Counted from the first letter of the stretch, positions 25,881 through 34,095 are shown. The stretch is DNA of 64,000 nucleotides from Pseudoalteromonas ulvae UL12 (GCF_014925405.1 NZ_AQHJ01000027.1:1-64000), one strand, 5' to 3'. Translations and numbers: made by a program. The notes: generated from the letters alone by a model not told the origin.

Positions 25881-26570
25881 TTAAAGAGCGCCGAGCAGTT
25901 TATCTGCGACTAATTCAGAACTTGCCGGGTTTTGGCCACTGATCATTAATCCATCTTGTACTGCAAATGCATGCCAATCAGCGACTTTTTGATAGTCACC
26001 GCCGCGTTTAATTAACTCATCTTCCAATAAAAAAGGCACGATATCCGTTAATTGTACCGCATCTTCTTCACTATTAGTAAACCCGGTCACCGCTTTATCT
26101 TTGACAACAAACTCACCTGACGGCGTTTTAATATTTAAAAATGCCGCTGTAGCGTGGCAAACCGCAGCAATCGGTTTTTTAGCCGCTAAAAACCCTTCCA
26201 ATAAGGCTATCGAATCCGCATTGTCAGTTAAATCCCACAGCGGTCCATGGCCTCCTGGGTAAAACACACCATCAAAGTCAGCTTCATTCATTTGTGCAAG
26301 CAACTGTGTATTAGCCACTAATGCTTGTGCCTTAGCATCGTTATCAAATCGTTTAGTCGCAGGTGTTTGAAAATCAGCTAATTCACTTTTTGGATCGATT
26401 GGAGCTTGCCCACCTTTTGGCGAAGCCAAAGTCACAGTCACACCCGCATCGATAAATGCATAATAAGGGGCTGCAAACTCTTCAACCCAAAACCCTGTTT
26501 TTTCGCCTGTGTTGCCCAGTTGATCATGAGACGTAATAACCATTAGGACGCGTTTAGTTGTATTTGACAT
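25881..26570 (-). CDS. DJ-1/PfpI family protein (class I glutamine-amidotransferase-like)
   Basis: A 229-residue DJ-1/PfpI-fold protein. The nucleophile elbow is AVCHATAAFL with the cysteine at about 138, preceded by FYPGGHGPLWDL, which supplies the oxyanion region, and followed by TGFTNSEEDAV. Close relatives are annotated as glyoxalase III/chaperone-like or ThiJ/PfpI proteins acting on reactive carbonyls; activity here is inferred. It is divergent from a LysR regulator, which probably controls it, and is followed by a strong terminator. Confidence 0.87.
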   Translation of the reverse strand: MSNTTKRVLMVITSHDQLGNTGEKTGFWVEEFAAPYYAFIDAGVTVTLASPKGGQAPIDPKSELADFQTPATKRFDNDAKAQALVANTQLLAQMNEADFDGVFYPGGHGPLWDLTDNADSIALLEGFLAAKKPIAAVCHATAAFLNIKTPSGEFVVKDKAVTGFTNSEEDAVQLTDIVPFLLEDELIKRGGDYQKVADWHAFAVQDGLMISGQNPASSELVADKLLGAL

Positions 26571-26694
26571 GCTTGGTACCTTTTGTAAATAAGTGAGCGA
26601 AGGTGCTTAATCTGAGATCCAGTTTAGTGGCACTCGCTATTTCTAACAATACTGATAAGATAAACAACACTGTTATAATTATTGATACAATTAA

Positions 26695-27612
26695 ATGGAT
26701 ATCTCGTTTGAACAACTGAAGAGTATGGTGGTGTTCGCACAAGTCGTCGAACAAGGTAATCTCACAGCTGCCGCCAAACACATCGGATTGACCCGAGCTG
26801 TAGTCAGTTATCATATTAAAAAACTCGAATCGAGCCTCGAGGTAAAACTGCTTAACCGCTCAACACGCTCTTTGTCGCTGACCGAAGCAGGGAAAGAATA
26901 TTATCAATCCTGTCGTATTATTGCCGAGCAAGCCCACGTCGCCCATCAACATATCGAAAACCTCAAACACGAACCGCAAGGCTTAATTAAGCTGACTTGT
27001 CCGGTAAATGTAGGACTACAAATGATTGTGCCAGCATTAAATGAATTTCGGCGTTTGTATCCAAAAATTGAACTTGATGTGATGCTCACAGATGAAGTGG
27101 TTAATATCATGCAAGAAGGTATCGACTTGGCTATTCGAGGCGCGCCACTGCCAGATTCAGGCTTGCAAGCTCGAAAATTATCGACCCTTGAGACCTGTTT
27201 ATGCGGCGCACCGAGTTATTTCAAAAAACAAGGTCGCCCCACTACACCCGCTGAGTTAGAACAACATCAATGGGTGATTTATAAGCTGACGGCAGGTGTG
27301 ATCACACTACAAAAAGGTAGTCGCTCGTTTAGTGTGGCTGTAAAAGGCAGCATTAGTACCAATAATGCCGCGGCGCGCACCGCTTTTATTGAAGGTGGCC
27401 ACGGCATGGGACGCATTCCGGTTTATGATGCTTGGCCTAAAATCCAAGCGGGCACCTTAGAAACCGTCTTGGATGATTATCAACTCAATAACATAGATAT
27501 TTATGGGGTCTTTCCACCGGGTAATGCCAGCTCTAAAAAACTGCGTCTTTTGCTCGACTATTTAAAAGACTACTTTGTAAAAGTTGACCGCGCTAGCAAC
27601 CATATAATATAA
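26695..27612 (+). CDS. LysR family transcriptional regulator
   Basis: A 305-residue LysR regulator. The N-terminal winged helix-turn-helix (about 1-62) has MDISFEQLKSMVVFAQVVEQGNLTAAA-type residues (key: F-V-x-GNLTAAA, VSYHIKKLE, LLNRSTRSLSLTEAG). The C-terminal type 2 binding domain starts at about 92 (GLIKLTCPVNVGL). The effector is unknown. It is divergent from the DJ-1/PfpI gene across 124 bases, the normal set-up for a LysR regulator and its target. Confidence 0.9.
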   Translation: MDISFEQLKSMVVFAQVVEQGNLTAAAKHIGLTRAVVSYHIKKLESSLEVKLLNRSTRSLSLTEAGKEYYQSCRIIAEQAHVAHQHIENLKHEPQGLIKLTCPVNVGLQMIVPALNEFRRLYPKIELDVMLTDEVVNIMQEGIDLAIRGAPLPDSGLQARKLSTLETCLCGAPSYFKKQGRPTTPAELEQHQWVIYKLTAGVITLQKGSRSFSVAVKGSISTNNAAARTAFIEGGHGMGRIPVYDAWPKIQAGTLETVLDDYQLNNIDIYGVFPPGNASSKKLRLLLDYLKDYFVKVDRASNHII

Positions 27613-27635
27613 GCAGCCCACTTTAAGCATTTAAA

Positions 27636-27854
27636 TTAGTCTGACTGGCTCTGATACTGAAAGACTTCTTCCAGTGGCAGCTTAAACACTAACGCAATCT
27701 TAAATGCGACTTCTAAGGTGGGCGAATACTTATTAGCCTCTATTGCCATAATCGTTTGTCTGGTCACGCCAACTAATTCTGCAAGTTGTTTTTGCGTCAT
27801 CTCATTGTGCAAAAATCGCAGTGTGCGTATTGAGTTGCTAATATTGCTACTCAT
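27636..27854 (-). CDS. Xre family helix-turn-helix regulator
   Basis: A 72-residue single-domain Cro/C1-type DNA-binding protein: helix-turn-helix MTQKQLAELVGVTRQTIMAIE at about 19-39, followed by YSPTLEVAFKIALVFKLPLEEVF. This is the short type often paired with a membrane protein. Its ATG overlaps the end of the upstream membrane-protein gene by eight bases, so the two form one transcript. It may repress its own operon through the TTTAAC-containing sites upstream of 28344. Confidence 0.88.
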   Translation of the reverse strand: MSSNISNSIRTLRFLHNEMTQKQLAELVGVTRQTIMAIEANKYSPTLEVAFKIALVFKLPLEEVFQYQSQSD

Positions 27855-28344
27855 AAATATTTCCTGTGCGGCCTTTATAGAGTTGTACTGAATAATTGAC
27901 TATTTCGGCGACAAGAAACGACCCAACCATGATATGTAACGGCAAATACGGTATCTGCCTGTCACTGGGAATAATATTTTGAGCCTCTATTTGATATTGA
28001 AAAATAGCGATACAAATCCCGGCCTGCAGAATATACGCTGTATATTTATAACCCACTAAACTAATCTGCTTTTCACGCACATCAAGCGGATCATTAAGCT
28101 CATTATCACTGGCAAATGCTAACAAAATATAGCTCACGACCATTAACACCACAGAGTAAATGATCACTTCAAGCAATAACCCAGATAACCAAGACGCCGA
28201 TGCAACTTGTTCCGACGTGGCATTCATTAAGCTTTGTAAGTAAAACCAGCCGATACAAGCACAGGCCAACAAATCAACACACAGTGTCACTTCCCGAAAG
28301 CTAATGCTATCTAACCACTCTTTAAATAATTCGTTTCTAGTCAT
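27847..28344 (-). CDS. four-helix membrane protein paired with an Xre regulator
   Basis: A 165-residue integral membrane protein with about four transmembrane helices (roughly 22-40, 52-76, 98-116 and 132-152) and short polar loops, including DNELNDPLDVREKQISL between helices 2 and 3. I do not recognise the family with certainty; the topology resembles DUF2178-type partners of Xre regulators. It overlaps the regulator start by eight bases. A plausible role is sensing membrane state for the regulator, which is inference only. Confidence 0.72.
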   Translation of the reverse strand: MTRNELFKEWLDSISFREVTLCVDLLACACIGWFYLQSLMNATSEQVASASWLSGLLLEVIIYSVVLMVVSYILLAFASDNELNDPLDVREKQISLVGYKYTAYILQAGICIAIFQYQIEAQNIIPSDRQIPYLPLHIMVGSFLVAEIVNYSVQLYKGRTGNIYE

Positions 28345-28589
28345 TTATTTCATACCTTAAGTTAAAAATTTTTAACACGACTGACTGTAGTTGACTTTCA
28401 TCTCCCATGTCAAATATTTTTAACTTTGAGTTTGAATTATTTAACTTTCGATATTTATTTTAATCGTAACTGATACAATAAATATTCTCATAAGCTCCCG
28501 TAGCCTATAACTTAAAATCATATTTCCCCATAATTACTGACAAGGATAATGTGATCGCCTCTTAGAATGATTTAAAAGTAGATTGCATT
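28345..28589. other. AT-rich regulatory region upstream of the Xre/membrane-protein operon
   Basis: No gene is seen. The stretch contains a perfect 16-bp palindrome and two further copies of TTTAAC followed by TTTG or TTTC. It must hold the promoter for the minus-strand pair and the upstream part of the fumC operon promoter. Confidence 0.5.
28361..28376. promoter_or_regulatory. candidate operator, perfect palindrome GTTAAAAATTTTTAAC
   Basis: A perfect 16-bp inverted repeat 17 bases upstream of the membrane-protein start codon. TTTTTAAC recurs at 28417-28424 and ATTTAACTTTC at 28439-28449. This clustering fits binding sites for the Xre protein encoded by the same operon; that link is inferred. 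Confidence 0.5.
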
Positions 28590-28640
28590 AACACGCCAAA
28601 ACTGTAATGATAATAATTATCATTACAGTTTTGGCGTGTT
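28590..28640. repeat. 51-bp palindrome with 25-bp perfect arms
   Basis: The left arm starts AACACGCCAAAACTG and ends GATAAT at 28614; the right arm (28616-28640) is its exact reverse complement, with a single A at the centre (28615). It carries a Fur motif at its middle and ends four bases before the start codon of the next gene. If transcribed whole it would form an extremely stable hairpin. Confidence 0.95.
28608..28622 (+). promoter_or_regulatory. Fur box (exact 7-1-7 motif)
   Basis: TGATAATAATTATCA matches the TGATAAT-N-ATTATCA Fur core without mismatch. A TTGCAT at 28584-28589 and GATAAT at 28609-28614 could be -35 and -10 elements (19-base spacer), so bound Fur would cover the -10 box. 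This predicts repression of the downstream gene and fumC when iron is plentiful. Confidence 0.88.
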
Positions 28641-28644
28641 GTCT

Positions 28645-29010
28645 ATGAATAGTGAAAAAGCATTTTCTTTATACATTCAGCGAGTGCGTTACTTTAATTT
28701 AAAATCCCGCTGTCCCGAGCTATGTGTAGCTCACTTTATTGAGGCCAGTTTGCTCTTAGCTAGGTGCTACGAAAAAGAGCAATGCCTGTTACTACAAGAA
28801 CTTTTTTTGCGGCGCACGTTTTATGATTTACTCAATAAATATTGTGATCCTCTGCAAACACAGCGCTTGCGCAAACAATGCTTAGATCAAATGTATAAAC
28901 CGTTGCTAGCACTCAAACGCTTTTACTCACGCCATGATGGGAGCAACAAAAAATATCTGAAACTTGTCCAAGAAATGCGTGTCCTCAGTCACGAATTTAA
29001 CCCCTATTAA
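28645..29010 (+). CDS. small protein upstream of fumC, FagA-like by position
   Basis: A 121-residue, Leu/Cys/Arg-rich helical protein (FIEASLLLARCYEKEQCLLL, RRTFYDLLNKY) with four or five cysteines and no signal peptide. I do not recognise a motif. In Pseudomonas aeruginosa an iron-repressed operon fagA-fumC-orfX-sodA begins with a small gene of unknown function; the place here, directly behind a Fur box and eight bases before fumC, is the same. Sequence homology to FagA is not established. The ATG at 28645 is preferred to the GTG at 28636, which lies inside the palindrome. Confidence 0.72.
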   Translation: MNSEKAFSLYIQRVRYFNLKSRCPELCVAHFIEASLLLARCYEKEQCLLLQELFLRRTFYDLLNKYCDPLQTQRLRKQCLDQMYKPLLALKRFYSRHDGSNKKYLKLVQEMRVLSHEFNPY

Positions 29011-29018
29011 GGAAAACC

Positions 29019-30410
29019 ATGAATAAGCCACTTACACGAACAGAGCACGATAGTATGGGAAAGCTACAAGTCCCAATCAATGCCCTATACCAAGCGCAAA
29101 CACAACGAGCAGTCAATAACTTCACTATTAGCACTCTCACCATGCCTTTTGCATTTATTAATGCCCTAGCCATCATTAAATTAGCCGCCGCTAAAAGCAA
29201 CCATCAACTGACCCTCTTGCCTGAAGAAACGTGCAAATCAATTGAGTTTGCCTGCCAAGAAATACTGAGCGGAACCTATTATGAACATTTTCCAGTCAAT
29301 GTATTTCAAACAGGTTCGGGTACCAGTAGCAATATGAACGCCAATGAAGTCATTGCCACCTTAGCCAGTCAGCAGCTAGGTCGAACAGTTCACCCAAACG
29401 ATGATGTCAACATGGGGCAAAGTTCAAATGATGTGATCCCCACCGCCATTCAAGTAAGCGCAGTGTTAGCACTTAAACATCAGCTTTTCCCTGCTACGAC
29501 ACAATTAAAACAGCAGCTTACTCAAAAAATCAGCGAAATAGGGGCCATCACCAAAACCGGTCGTACTCATTTAATGGATGCTATGCCCGTTAGTTTTGCC
29601 CAAACATTAGGCGCGTGGCTGACTCAAATTGAGCACGCTGAACAGGGAGTAAATCAAACATTTACGCTACTTACAAAACTCGCTCAAGGCGGCACAGCGG
29701 TTGGCTCGGGGATCAACGCTCATCCCTCATTTGCTAGTACGTTTAATCAGCATATCAGTGCAATTACTGAAGTGAATTTTACCCCTAGTGATAACTTTTT
29801 TTATAACATTGGTAGCCAAGATGCGCTTGTGGCTTTGTCCGGACAACTCAAAGTACTTGCTGTTGCACTGACAAAAATAGCCAATGATTTACGCTGGATG
29901 AATAGCGGCCCATTAGCTGGTTTAGCAGAAATCAGCCTGCCGGCACTGCAACCGGGATCGTCCATTATGCCGGGTAAAGTCAATCCAGTTATTCCTGAAG
30001 CGGTGGCAATGGCCTGTGCTCAAGTGATCGGAAATGACACAACGCTGACAGTCGCCGGGCAATCAGGCAACTTTGAACTCAATGTCATGCTGCCCGTGAT
30101 TGCCTATAACATATTGCAAAGTATTGAATTACTCAGTGACAGCTGTGAATCACTTGCCCACCAAGCCATCGCTGGTTTTACTGTCAATGAAGACAAAATC
30201 AATCAAGCCTTAAGCCGTAATCCTATTTTAGTTACAGCATTAAACCCCATCATTGGCTATGAAAAAGCAGCCAGTATTGCTAAGCAGGCTTACCAAACAG
30301 GCCAAGCGATTATTGATGTTGCCGAGCAGCACACTGATTTAAGCCGAGAAGCACTCACAACCCTACTCAACCCCACTCAGCTGAGTCAAGGGGGGATCCA
30401 GCAAAACTAG
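29019..30410 (+). CDS. fumC: class II (iron-independent) fumarate hydratase
   Basis: FumC interconverts fumarate and malate in the TCA cycle without an iron-sulfur cluster. The 463-residue protein has the superfamily motifs SGTSSNMNANEVIA, TGRTHLMDAMPVSF with the catalytic histidine, and the signature GSSIMPGKVNP with the mobile-loop serine. The Fur box upstream of the preceding gene suggests induction under iron limitation, when the Fe-S fumarases fail; this is known in E. coli and Pseudomonas and inferred here. A ribosome site AAGGAAAACC precedes the ATG. Confidence 0.96.
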   Translation: MNKPLTRTEHDSMGKLQVPINALYQAQTQRAVNNFTISTLTMPFAFINALAIIKLAAAKSNHQLTLLPEETCKSIEFACQEILSGTYYEHFPVNVFQTGSGTSSNMNANEVIATLASQQLGRTVHPNDDVNMGQSSNDVIPTAIQVSAVLALKHQLFPATTQLKQQLTQKISEIGAITKTGRTHLMDAMPVSFAQTLGAWLTQIEHAEQGVNQTFTLLTKLAQGGTAVGSGINAHPSFASTFNQHISAITEVNFTPSDNFFYNIGSQDALVALSGQLKVLAVALTKIANDLRWMNSGPLAGLAEISLPALQPGSSIMPGKVNPVIPEAVAMACAQVIGNDTTLTVAGQSGNFELNVMLPVIAYNILQSIELLSDSCESLAHQAIAGFTVNEDKINQALSRNPILVTALNPIIGYEKAASIAKQAYQTGQAIIDVAEQHTDLSREALTTLLNPTQLSQGGIQQN

Positions 30411-30439
30411 CTTCTGAGTAAATCAACTTAGTCATCGTC

Positions 30440-30470
30440 AGATTGACGCGCCTTTTGTGGGCGTCAATCT
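30440..30470 (+). terminator. probable terminator after fumC
   Basis: Perfect ten-base stem AGATTGACGC/GCGTCAATCT with an 11-base loop 30 bases after fumC, followed by a broken T run (AGTTTTAGTTTTT). Confidence 0.7.
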
Positions 30471-30603
30471 CTAAAGTTTTAGTTTTTCAATGAGTTATCA
30501 ATAGCTGCGTGTCAGCAACTGGCCATTGGCTTTTAATATGAAGTCTGCATTACAGAACATGGAGCAAAAATCACTCTAAACAAGCGTTATAGCGTTAATC
30601 AGG

Positions 30604-31080
30604 TTATTGATATTGGGCTGAGGTAATAAATTGCTCGAATGAGTCACACCAAATAATCACTGTATTGTATTTATCTGCTGAGATATTCGCAGGGATCGCC
30701 ACCAGAAAGTCATTAAAGGTATTTACTTTGGCCACACTGACCATTGTTGCCTTCAAACGCTGGAAATCTGCTTCTGTTTGCACAAATTCAGGCGAAAAAT
30801 ACACAGTATAATCTGGCCCAGGTGCCAGCGTGCCCGAAAACGCAATGGCGTGGTGACTAATAAATACCTCTCCTTCGCCAAAATGCAGCCAATCACTATC
30901 TTGTAAATCTCGAACAAATGCAGTGCGGTAATGTGCTATATCAGACACAGCTTTGATCTCACCTTCTGTCGGCGAGTGAGGAGCGATCAGAATTGGCAAA
31001 GTATAAATCCCACCAGCAAAAGCAATCAGCGCTACGCTTAAATGACTCACCAATAAAGTAAAAACACTGCGTTTAGTCAT
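30604..31080 (-). CDS. DM13-domain protein with N-terminal membrane anchor
   Basis: A 158-residue protein with one N-terminal hydrophobic segment (about 8-32), then a DM13 domain: GEGEVFISHHAIAFSG, GPDYTVYFSPEF, NTFNDFLVAIP and the closing YNTVIIWCDSFEQFITSAQY, whose W-C-x-x-F motif is typical. DM13 domains are thought to be redox or electron-transfer related; the cysteine supports this, but the partner is unknown. It seems monocistronic, on the same strand as the DinB gene. Confidence 0.85.
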   Translation of the reverse strand: MTKRSVFTLLVSHLSVALIAFAGGIYTLPILIAPHSPTEGEIKAVSDIAHYRTAFVRDLQDSDWLHFGEGEVFISHHAIAFSGTLAPGPDYTVYFSPEFVQTEADFQRLKATMVSVAKVNTFNDFLVAIPANISADKYNTVIIWCDSFEQFITSAQYQ

Positions 31081-31152
31081 CTTTTATGATCCTAGTGGTA
31101 CTGTGATACGAAAAAAAATTAATCAGTTAGTTGCTTTTTCAACGAACCAATA

Positions 31153-31650
31153 TCATAGATGGGTTCTACGTTCTGGCTCAGTCAAGTGCAAATAACGCGT
31201 ATAGGTATCTTTAGGGCGCTCCAGTCCATGAGATGATAGCACGCGAGAGGCCATCCCACGATGATTGCTGCCATGAGTGAGCAAGTGCAGTAAGATTTCA
31301 CTGACACTGAGCCGCCCACCATCCCCATCAACAAATTTAAAGTCGATATGACGCACTAATTCCTCTGCGCTGAGGCGCAAAGTGTAGTCAACTAACCATT
31401 GATCGTGGAGATTCATCGTATGCTGTAGCTCTGCCAGAGTGGGTGTCTCAATCGTATTATCCGTAGTATAACGCTCCACCGAGCCCGTTATCCGACTAAT
31501 AAACAAACTATCAACGACCGACGTATGATGCAAAATTCGAATAAAAAATCGTGCTTCATCCTCTGGGAGTTGCTGAATTTGTGACTGAGCGCACAAAAGT
31601 AGCTCTGCATTGGCCCACTGTTTATATTTAAATGCTGTTACAAAGTCCAT
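31153..31650 (-). CDS. DinB-family protein
   Basis: A 165-residue four-helix-bundle protein of the DinB/YfiT type. The three metal-binding histidines are plausibly those in RILHHTSVVD (about 43) and LLHLLTHGSNHRGMAS (about 128-135). Related proteins are thiol-dependent S-transferases or maleylpyruvate isomerase-like enzymes. No substrate can be named. It lies about 72 bases upstream of the DM13 gene on the same strand and could be co-transcribed. Confidence 0.85.
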   Translation of the reverse strand: MDFVTAFKYKQWANAELLLCAQSQIQQLPEDEARFFIRILHHTSVVDSLFISRITGSVERYTTDNTIETPTLAELQHTMNLHDQWLVDYTLRLSAEELVRHIDFKFVDGDGGRLSVSEILLHLLTHGSNHRGMASRVLSSHGLERPKDTYTRYLHLTEPERRTHL

Positions 31651-31792
31651 TTTGCCTCTATAGATATTTTTAAGTTATTGCTTATATTCAAGATGTTAAA
31701 CTGCATCATACTGAATCATAGGAAAAAATACTGCTTTCTTTTTTACTCGCTATTCAAATTTAGTTTCCTCTCATTACCCTGACATTGAGTTT

Positions 31793-31820
31793 TTGCACTA
31801 ACCCTCTTGAATTTTAAAAT
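31793..31820 (+). promoter_or_regulatory. predicted promoter of the desaturase operon
   Basis: TTGCAC (31793-31798), a 16-base spacer, and TAAAAT (31815-31820). Transcription would start near 31827, inside the first of two FabR-like operators. Confidence 0.6.
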
Positions 31821-31824
31821 TTTG

Positions 31825-31842
31825 GGCGTACACTTGTGCGCT
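31825..31842. promoter_or_regulatory. FabR/DesT-like operator 1
   Basis: GGCGTACACTTGTGCGCT, an imperfect palindrome of the form AGCGTACA-NN-TGTACGCT that TetR-family unsaturated-fatty-acid regulators such as FabR recognise. It covers the predicted transcription start of the desaturase operon. Confidence 0.75.
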
Positions 31843-31850
31843 GAAATTTA

Positions 31851-31868
31851 AGCTAACACTTGTACGCT
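31851..31868. promoter_or_regulatory. FabR/DesT-like operator 2
   Basis: Reverse complement AGCGTACAAGTGTTAGCT, nearly the FabR palindrome. Its centre lies 26 bp from operator 1 and it ends five bases before the ATG of the reductase gene, replacing the normal ribosome-site region. Confidence 0.78.
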
Positions 31869-31873
31869 CAAAA

Positions 31874-32965
31874 ATGAATTTATTAAATAGATTAACTCGA
31901 ACCACAGCTAAAGTGCTGTTTCACACAGCTTCCATCAAGGGGTATTTAGAGCCGCTAATTCAGCAGTTTAAACCTGAATGGCGTGATGGATACTATCGCG
32001 CTAAAGTGGTGAAAATCATTCATCTTGGTGCAAACTGCATCAGTTTAGAGCTCAAACCTGAGCGACGCTGGCCTTCGCATACCGCAGGACAACACGTGTT
32101 ACTCACGGCTCAAATAAATGGCCGACTTATGTCGCGACCGTTTTCAATTTCATCCAGCGAAGGCCAAGCCAATCATGAGAATCGAATTCGCTTGACCATC
32201 AAAACGAGCGAGAACGGTGCATTTACTGGTCAGCTGCTCGCATTTTTAGGGCAAGGAGACTTTGTTAATATCAGCGCCCCACAAGGTGACTTCCGTGTTC
32301 TTCCCAATAAAACACCATTATTTTTAGTCGCTGCGGGCTCTGGTATCACTCCTTTTATGGCTATGCTTCATAGTGTGTATGAGCGACAAACAGGCGCTGT
32401 ACGCCCTATCCACTTGCTATATTTTGCAAAACCAAATCAGCACTTATTTACTGATGAATTAGCGACACTCTCATCACAGCAACCCAGTTTTAGTCTCAAG
32501 CTGCTGGCACGTTCACAAGGTGATTCGCTATCAAACGTGTTAAAAGGGTGTGTGTCGACGGATCAAGTCATGATCTGCGGGCCAGCTGATTTTAAACACC
32601 AAGTTGATAATGAACTTGATCAACTCAATCACAATCCTTTGTATCGTCAGGCAGAGTTTTATCAACCACCTCTTATTCAAACAGAAAACGAAAATGACAG
32701 TCCTCGCCTGGCCATCACAGTCAATTACGCAGGTAAACAGCAGCAGCTTCATACTGACAATAACAGTGCTTTGCTCAACACATTAGAGCAGCAAGGTATT
32801 CAAGCAAACTTTGGTTGTCGGATCGGGGTATGCCACCAATGCCAATGCGTAAAAAAATCGGGCGTAGTTAAAAACATCAAAACAGGTCAATTATCACAAA
32901 ATGGCCAACAGTTGATTCAGCTGTGTATCAGCCAAGCGGTAACCCCTTTAGAATTGGAGCTTTAA
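31874..32965 (+). CDS. ferredoxin-reductase-type electron donor of a fatty acid desaturase
   Basis: A 363-residue flavin/iron-sulfur reductase. In order: FAD domain with the RPFSISSSEG motif (about 91), NAD(P)-binding domain with LVAAGSGITPFMAML (about 155), and a C-terminal plant-type [2Fe-2S] domain with C-x4-C-x2-C in GCRIGVCHQC and a last cysteine in QLCISQ. It would pass electrons from NAD(P)H to the desaturase encoded three bases downstream, the same pairing as mycobacterial Rv3230c-DesA3 and Pseudomonas PA4889-DesB. No ribosome site is visible because a FabR-like operator fills that position. The operon seems controlled by membrane lipid unsaturation. Confidence 0.92.
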   Translation: MNLLNRLTRTTAKVLFHTASIKGYLEPLIQQFKPEWRDGYYRAKVVKIIHLGANCISLELKPERRWPSHTAGQHVLLTAQINGRLMSRPFSISSSEGQANHENRIRLTIKTSENGAFTGQLLAFLGQGDFVNISAPQGDFRVLPNKTPLFLVAAGSGITPFMAMLHSVYERQTGAVRPIHLLYFAKPNQHLFTDELATLSSQQPSFSLKLLARSQGDSLSNVLKGCVSTDQVMICGPADFKHQVDNELDQLNHNPLYRQAEFYQPPLIQTENENDSPRLAITVNYAGKQQQLHTDNNSALLNTLEQQGIQANFGCRIGVCHQCQCVKKSGVVKNIKTGQLSQNGQQLIQLCISQAVTPLELEL

Positions 32966-32968
32966 GCA

Positions 32969-34021
32969 ATGAAACACCTTAACTTTGAACGCTTAGCCGA
33001 CGAACTCGATGCTCTTAAGAAACACACTTTAGAAAAAGTGGGCACTGCTGACGCCCGTTACATTCGTAAAGTAATTGCCTTTCAACGTATATTTGAATGG
33101 AGTGGCCGCATTTTACTCATGCTGGGTTTTATTAATCCTATTTATTGGCTTGTAGGTGTACTTGCTTTAGCGGCAGCGAAAATTCTCGATAATATGGAAA
33201 TCGGCCACAACGTCATGCATGGCCAATATGATTGGATGAACGATCCACAAATAAACTCTCGCCAATTTGAATGGGATATCGCCTGCGATGGTAAAAGTTG
33301 GCAGCGTATCCACAATTATGAACATCACACTTATACCAATATTATTGGCAAAGATCGTGACTTTGGTTATGGGCTTTTACGCTTATCTGATGATTTTAAA
33401 TGGCGCGTAAAAAATCTGTGGCAATTTATAACGTATCTCAATCTCAGCTTGTTATTCCAATGGGGCGTGTCTTATCATGAACTGGCTGCTGAACGAGTGT
33501 TTATGGGTAAAAAGAAACAAAACCGCGATTCAAAAATCAATCCATCTCAGTTAAAACGCGCCTTTTTTTCTAAGGGTGGCAAACAGTTATTTAAAGATTA
33601 TCTATTATTTCCCGCTCTTGCTGGCCCATTATTTTTATGGGTATTAAGTGGTAACTTAATCGCCAATTTATTACGTAACTTATGGACTTCAACCATTATA
33701 TTTTGTGGCCACTTTACTAGCGATGTACATACCTTTGACGCAAAAGAGTGTGAAGGTGAGACTCAAGGTCAATGGTATTACCGCCAAGCATTAGGCTCAT
33801 CAAATATTAGTGGGGCAAAGTGGTTTCATATTTTAACTGGGCATCTGAGTTTTCAGATTGAGCACCACTTATTTCCGGACTTACCCTCTTCACGTTATCA
33901 AGAAGTGGCGCCTCAAGTACAAGCAATTTTTGCACGCCATGGGATCCCTTATAATACAGGTCACTTCTTTACTCAATATAGCCAAGTGTTAAAACGTATC
34001 ATACGTTATTCATTGCCCTAA
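32969..34021 (+). CDS. fatty acid desaturase (acyl-CoA/acyl-lipid type)
   Basis: A 350-residue membrane-bound di-iron desaturase. The three histidine boxes are HNVMHGQ (about 79-85), HNYEHH (about 115-120) and IEHHLFPD (about 297-304). Hydrophobic segments flank residues 50-70, 150-165 and 205-235. It would insert a cis double bond into acyl chains to keep membranes fluid at low temperature. It starts three bases after the reductase gene. The position of the double bond cannot be told from sequence. Confidence 0.93.
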   Translation: MKHLNFERLADELDALKKHTLEKVGTADARYIRKVIAFQRIFEWSGRILLMLGFINPIYWLVGVLALAAAKILDNMEIGHNVMHGQYDWMNDPQINSRQFEWDIACDGKSWQRIHNYEHHTYTNIIGKDRDFGYGLLRLSDDFKWRVKNLWQFITYLNLSLLFQWGVSYHELAAERVFMGKKKQNRDSKINPSQLKRAFFSKGGKQLFKDYLLFPALAGPLFLWVLSGNLIANLLRNLWTSTIIFCGHFTSDVHTFDAKECEGETQGQWYYRQALGSSNISGAKWFHILTGHLSFQIEHHLFPDLPSSRYQEVAPQVQAIFARHGIPYNTGHFFTQYSQVLKRIIRYSLP

Positions 34022-34047
34022 TCTGCGGATTTAGGTCATTTTAGACA

Positions 34048-34079
34048 ATAAAAAAGGAGCTATCAGCTCCTTTTTTATT
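34048..34079. terminator. bidirectional terminator between the desaturase and H-NS-like genes
   Basis: AAAAAAGGAGCT/AGCTCCTTTTTT with a short loop (ATC), usable on both strands between two convergent genes. Confidence 0.9.
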
Positions 34080-34095
34080 GTGACTCATCGTGATG

